From contig NZ_NCST01000114.1 of assembly GCF_002088975.1 (NCBI RefSeq), forward strand, positions 1 through 47,552: DNA of 47,552 nt, given 5' to 3'. Below are positions 45,056 through 47,552 of this stretch, in pieces; position 1 is the stretch's first letter; every line of letters starts with the position of its first letter. Source of the DNA: Henriciella aquimarina. Its GTDB lineage: Bacteria; Pseudomonadota; Alphaproteobacteria; Caulobacterales; Hyphomonadaceae. The position numbers and the translations under genes were made by a program. Under the pieces are notes generated by a model. It worked only from the letters and a program-made list of their open reading frames with translations, did not search any database and had not been told where the DNA came from.

Positions 45056-45071
45056 AAGTAGGCCACTTTGG
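45016..45071. repeat. IS21 left-end terminal repeats (right copy)
   Basis: Same two tandem repeats as in the left copy (45016-45041 and 45046-45071). Read on the minus strand they encode the first residues of the hybrid TonB receptor frame. Confidence 0.8.
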
Positions 45072-45100
45072 GGTTGGGCGTGAAGGGCGCATAGAGCGCT

Positions 45101-45169
45101 GGCGGCCAGTCGACCGCGCTCCCCAAATAGCTGGCGGTTGACTGGCCGCCTTGGCCCGTGAGGGCCAAG
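45101..45169 (-). other. Hairpins downstream of istB (right copy)
   Basis: Same inverted repeats as at 86-154. Here they lie between istB and the TonB receptor, so they may limit read-through into that gene. Confidence 0.4.
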
Positions 45170-45183
45170 TCATGGATTGTCGG

Positions 45184-45948
45184 TCAGGAGGTTTTGGTGG
45201 CTTTTCGCGCCTGGCTTTGGGCCAGGCGATAACTTTCGCCGTTCATCTCGAGGATGTTGACGTGGTGGGTCAGCCGGTCGAGGAGCGCCCCGGTCAGGCG
45301 CTCGGTTCCGAAGGTCTCCGTCCATTCATCGAAGGGCAAGTTGCTCGTGATCAGCGTAGCCCCGCGCTCGTAGCGCTGCGAGATCAATTCAAAGAGCAGC
45401 TCGGCCCCGGTTTTGGAGAGAGGGACGAAGCCCAATTCGTCGATGATCAGCAGCTTGGCGTTGGCCATCTGTTTTTGGACCCGCAGCAGGCGACGCTCGT
45501 CGCGCGCCTCCATCAGTTCGTTGACCAAGGCCGCGGCGGTGGTGAAGCTGACCGTCATCCCTTTCTGGCAAGCAGCGAGCCCCAGGCCGAGGGCGACGTG
45601 GGTTTTGCCGGTGCCGCTTGGGCCGAGGGCGATCACGTTCTCGCGCCGTTCGATCCAGTCGCAGCGCGCCAGTTCCAGCACCTGCATCTTGTTGAGCTTG
45701 GGGATTGCCTTGAAGTCGAAGCTGTCGAGGCTTTTGGTGGCCGGGAACTTGGCCGCCTTGATGCGGCGCTCGACCATCCGTCGCTCGCGATCGATCAGCT
45801 CCAGTTCGACCAGGCGCGTCAGGAACTGGACATGGTCCAAGCCCTCGGCGGCGCATTGGCGCGCCACCTTCTGATACTCACGCAGGAATGTCGGAAGCTT
45901 CAGCCTCTTGAGGTGATGCTCCAGCAGGATTTCGGGGGCATGGGTCAT
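45184..45948 (-). CDS. IstB, ATP-binding transposition helper (right copy)
   Basis: The protein is identical to the left copy (254 aa, Walker A GPSGTGKTH, Walker B LLIIDE). It starts by ATGA overlap with istA. Transcription points to the truncated TonB receptor gene 130 nt downstream of its stop. Confidence 0.93.
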   Translation of the reverse strand: MTHAPEILLEHHLKRLKLPTFLREYQKVARQCAAEGLDHVQFLTRLVELELIDRERRMVERRIKAAKFPATKSLDSFDFKAIPKLNKMQVLELARCDWIERRENVIALGPSGTGKTHVALGLGLAACQKGMTVSFTTAAALVNELMEARDERRLLRVQKQMANAKLLIIDELGFVPLSKTGAELLFELISQRYERGATLITSNLPFDEWTETFGTERLTGALLDRLTHHVNILEMNGESYRLAQSQARKATKTS

Positions 45949-47432
45949 TCCGCAGCCTCCGACATCAGGGACATGTAGCTGGCCGCTGAGGTCGTCTCGA
46001 CCCGCGCCCGTGGCAGGTAGGGGTACACGTCGAGGTCGAGCCGTGGTGGCCGCTTCTCGACCTGACACAGAACCAGATGCTTCACAGCATCAAAGCCGAC
46101 CGCGCCCATCTTCAGGGCCTGCTTTACGGCGGCGTGTAGCTCCTCCATGCCGAAGGTCTCCAGAAGACGCAGCACCTGGACATACTCGCGGCGCCCTATC
46201 TTCAGCATGCGCGCTTCCATCAGGCGGCGCAGCGTGTCGAACTCTTTTGGCAAGTCCCACTCCGCAAGGGGCGCAGCCTGATCCAAAGCATTGATCTTGC
46301 GTTCGATCAGCGGGAGGTAGTGGATCGGATCGAACACCATGTCCTCGCGCGCGTAGCACCGCGGATGGCGTGCGATCACGTCCCCACGGCAGCCAATCAC
46401 CACCTGATCGACATAGGCCCGCACCCACACATCCTGATGGCCATAGGCCACGGGGACCGAGTAATCGTTGGTGTTGTAGCGGACCAAAGACTGGGAGCTC
46501 ACCCGGCCGCTGGCCTGTGCGCAGGCCTCAAAGGGGGCGGCTGGCAAGGGGCGCATCTCGGCCAGATCCCGCTGCAGGCGCGCGCCGATCATCTCCGTGT
46601 GCCCACGCAAGGTGTCGCCCTGACGGGCACGGCACTGCTCTTCAAGGTAGGCGTTGAAGCTCTCCCAATCCGGGAAGTGGGGGATCGGCACCATGTGGTT
46701 GCGGCGCACGTAGCCCACCATCCCCTCGACATTGCCCTTGTCATTCCCTTTGCCCGGCCGCCCGTAGCGGTCTCGGAACAGGTAGTGCGACAGCAATCCG
46801 CTGAACTGCGTCGCGCGGACCCGTGTCCCATCCGGCTGGATCTTCGAGACCAGGCAACGGTCGTTGTCATAGAGAACCGACAGAGGCACCCCGCCAAAGA
46901 AGGCAAAGGCATGCACATGCCCGTCCATCCAGGCCTCCGCCGTCGCCGCCGGATAGGCCCGCACGAAGTAGGCATCGCTGTGCGGCAAATCCAGGACGAA
47001 GAAGTGGGCCTTTTGTTCGACACCCCCGATCACAACCAACGCTTCGCCAAAATCGGCTTGCGCATGGCCCGGCGGATGCGCCAGCGGCACGAACATCTCA
47101 CGGGTGCGTCGTTCACGCTGCCGAACGTAGTCCTTGATAATCGTATAGCCGCCGGTGAACTCGTGTTCCGCCTTGAGCCGCTCGTGGATCCGCTTCGCTG
47201 TGTGGCGCTGCTTGCGAGGCAACTTCTTGTCCTCTTCAAGCCAGCCGTCGATGATCTCGCTGAACCCATCAAGCTTGGGACGCTTGATCTCCTTCGTGCG
47301 CCGGTATCCCGGCGGCGATGAGAACGCCAACATCTTGCGAACGCTGTCGCGCGATATGTTGAAATGGCGCGCCAGATCCCGCTGGCTCATCCCCTCGCTG
47401 CGCGCCAGCCTGACCTTCAGATAAAGTTCCAC
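45945..47432 (-). CDS. IstA, DDE transposase of IS21 family (right copy)
   Basis: The protein is identical to the left copy (495 aa, D127, D189 and E236 present, GTG start). Two identical intact transposases mean that both ends can be recognised by the same protein. Confidence 0.94.
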   Translation of the reverse strand: MELYLKVRLARSEGMSQRDLARHFNISRDSVRKMLAFSSPPGYRRTKEIKRPKLDGFSEIIDGWLEEDKKLPRKQRHTAKRIHERLKAEHEFTGGYTIIKDYVRQRERRTREMFVPLAHPPGHAQADFGEALVVIGGVEQKAHFFVLDLPHSDAYFVRAYPAATAEAWMDGHVHAFAFFGGVPLSVLYDNDRCLVSKIQPDGTRVRATQFSGLLSHYLFRDRYGRPGKGNDKGNVEGMVGYVRRNHMVPIPHFPDWESFNAYLEEQCRARQGDTLRGHTEMIGARLQRDLAEMRPLPAAPFEACAQASGRVSSQSLVRYNTNDYSVPVAYGHQDVWVRAYVDQVVIGCRGDVIARHPRCYAREDMVFDPIHYLPLIERKINALDQAAPLAEWDLPKEFDTLRRLMEARMLKIGRREYVQVLRLLETFGMEELHAAVKQALKMGAVGFDAVKHLVLCQVEKRPPRLDLDVYPYLPRARVETTSAASYMSLMSEAAE

Positions 47433-47469
47433 GGTGTAAATCTCCTCGCCCTCCCTGCTGCCGCAAGAA

Positions 47470-47552
47470 GGGAAAAAGTGGACGACTTTTACGCCGCCCG
47501 CACCGCCAATACGACGGCGCTACCGTGGTCTAATTTTGCACCGCCGTTCTCA
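47470..47552. repeat. IS21 right-end terminal repeats (right copy)
   Basis: Same as 2455-2537 of the left copy. The last base of the window is the terminal A of the inverted repeat. Confidence 0.8.

Larger units (their letters stand above)
1..47552. mobile_element. IS21-bounded composite-transposon-like unit
   Basis: Two IS21-family elements of 2537 bp in the same orientation enclose 42,478 bp (2538-45015). The window begins on the first base of one copy and ends on the last base of the other, so both outer flanks are invisible and the outer target duplications cannot be tested. Both inner junctions lie inside host genes: a ferredoxin reductase on the left and a TonB receptor on the right. 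Each insertion therefore hit an intact gene. Known biology: paired direct IS copies can mobilise the DNA between them or delete it by recombination. Whether this segment has ever moved as a unit is inference. The cargo includes housekeeping-type genes (pab genes), so two independent insertions into a chromosome are at least as likely. Confidence 0.5.
45016..47552 (-). mobile_element. IS21-family insertion sequence, right copy
   Basis: This is a full second copy, offset by 45015 from the left one, with the same length, ends and genes; I saw no difference in any stretch compared. It has inserted near the start of a TonB receptor gene. Its istAB transcript runs toward that gene. The window ends at its last base. 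Confidence 0.92.

Overview
The window is bounded exactly by two copies of an IS21-family insertion sequence in direct orientation (1-2537 and 45016-47552). All protein-coding frames I compared are identical between them. The base composition is high-GC. The content (several TonB-dependent receptors, Rieske-type aromatic hydroxylase, NodT-type outer-membrane factor, SoxR, tandem secreted amidohydrolases) suggests an alphaproteobacterium, perhaps from Hyphomonadaceae/Maricaulales, Caulobacterales or Sphingomonadales. That placement is an inference from gene style; there is no rRNA or other marker here.

Layout. (1) 2.5-21.4 kb is an aromatic-acid catabolic region, mostly on the minus strand. A salicylate 5-hydroxylase-like Rieske oxygenase (alpha, beta, ferredoxin) is followed by gentisate 1,2-dioxygenase, fumarylpyruvate hydrolase, maleylpyruvate isomerase and an HSDL2-like SDR. 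A second unit holds a TonB receptor, another FAH-family hydrolase and a ferredoxin reductase. Upstream lie a fused indolepyruvate-type 2-oxoacid:ferredoxin oxidoreductase, an MFS transporter and a divergent LysR regulator. The logic is uptake (TonB receptor, MFS), 5-hydroxylation of salicylate or a substituted salicylate to gentisate, ring opening, isomerisation and hydrolysis to pyruvate plus fumarate. An APH-like kinase and an SDR close the region. (2) 21.5-28.3 kb: a DoxX-like protein, a three-gene RND efflux operon and divergent soxR, with a clear SoxR box between soxR and the pump operon. (3) 28.3-31.2 kb: pabB-pabA-pabC, the p-aminobenzoate branch of folate synthesis. (4) 31.3-35.1 kb: a tight operon of a beta-CASP metallo-beta-lactamase RNase-like protein, an archaeal-type AMP/thymidine phosphorylase and an archaeal-like PRPP synthetase. 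(5) 35.1-45.0 kb: a probable peptide or amino-acid-derivative utilisation operon: TonB receptor, three secreted amidohydrolase-fold proteins (the middle one without metal ligands), a TPR lipoprotein and an AGCS sodium symporter.

Two observations stand out. First, the four minus-strand catabolic units (MFS, IOR, hydroxylase/gentisate operon, TonB/FAH/reductase operon) carry a common LysR-type promoter signature: an ATTC-N7-G(A/T)AT box preceded, at exactly the same 30-nt offset, by a TTTGCA-like element. This defines a probable regulon for the LysR gene at 18510. Second, each IS copy has broken the gene it borders and made a hybrid reading frame. The ferredoxin reductase loses its C-terminus and gains an IS-encoded 20-residue tail. 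The right-hand TonB receptor loses its start and may gain an IS-encoded signal-peptide start.

No tRNA, rRNA, CRISPR array or replication origin was seen.
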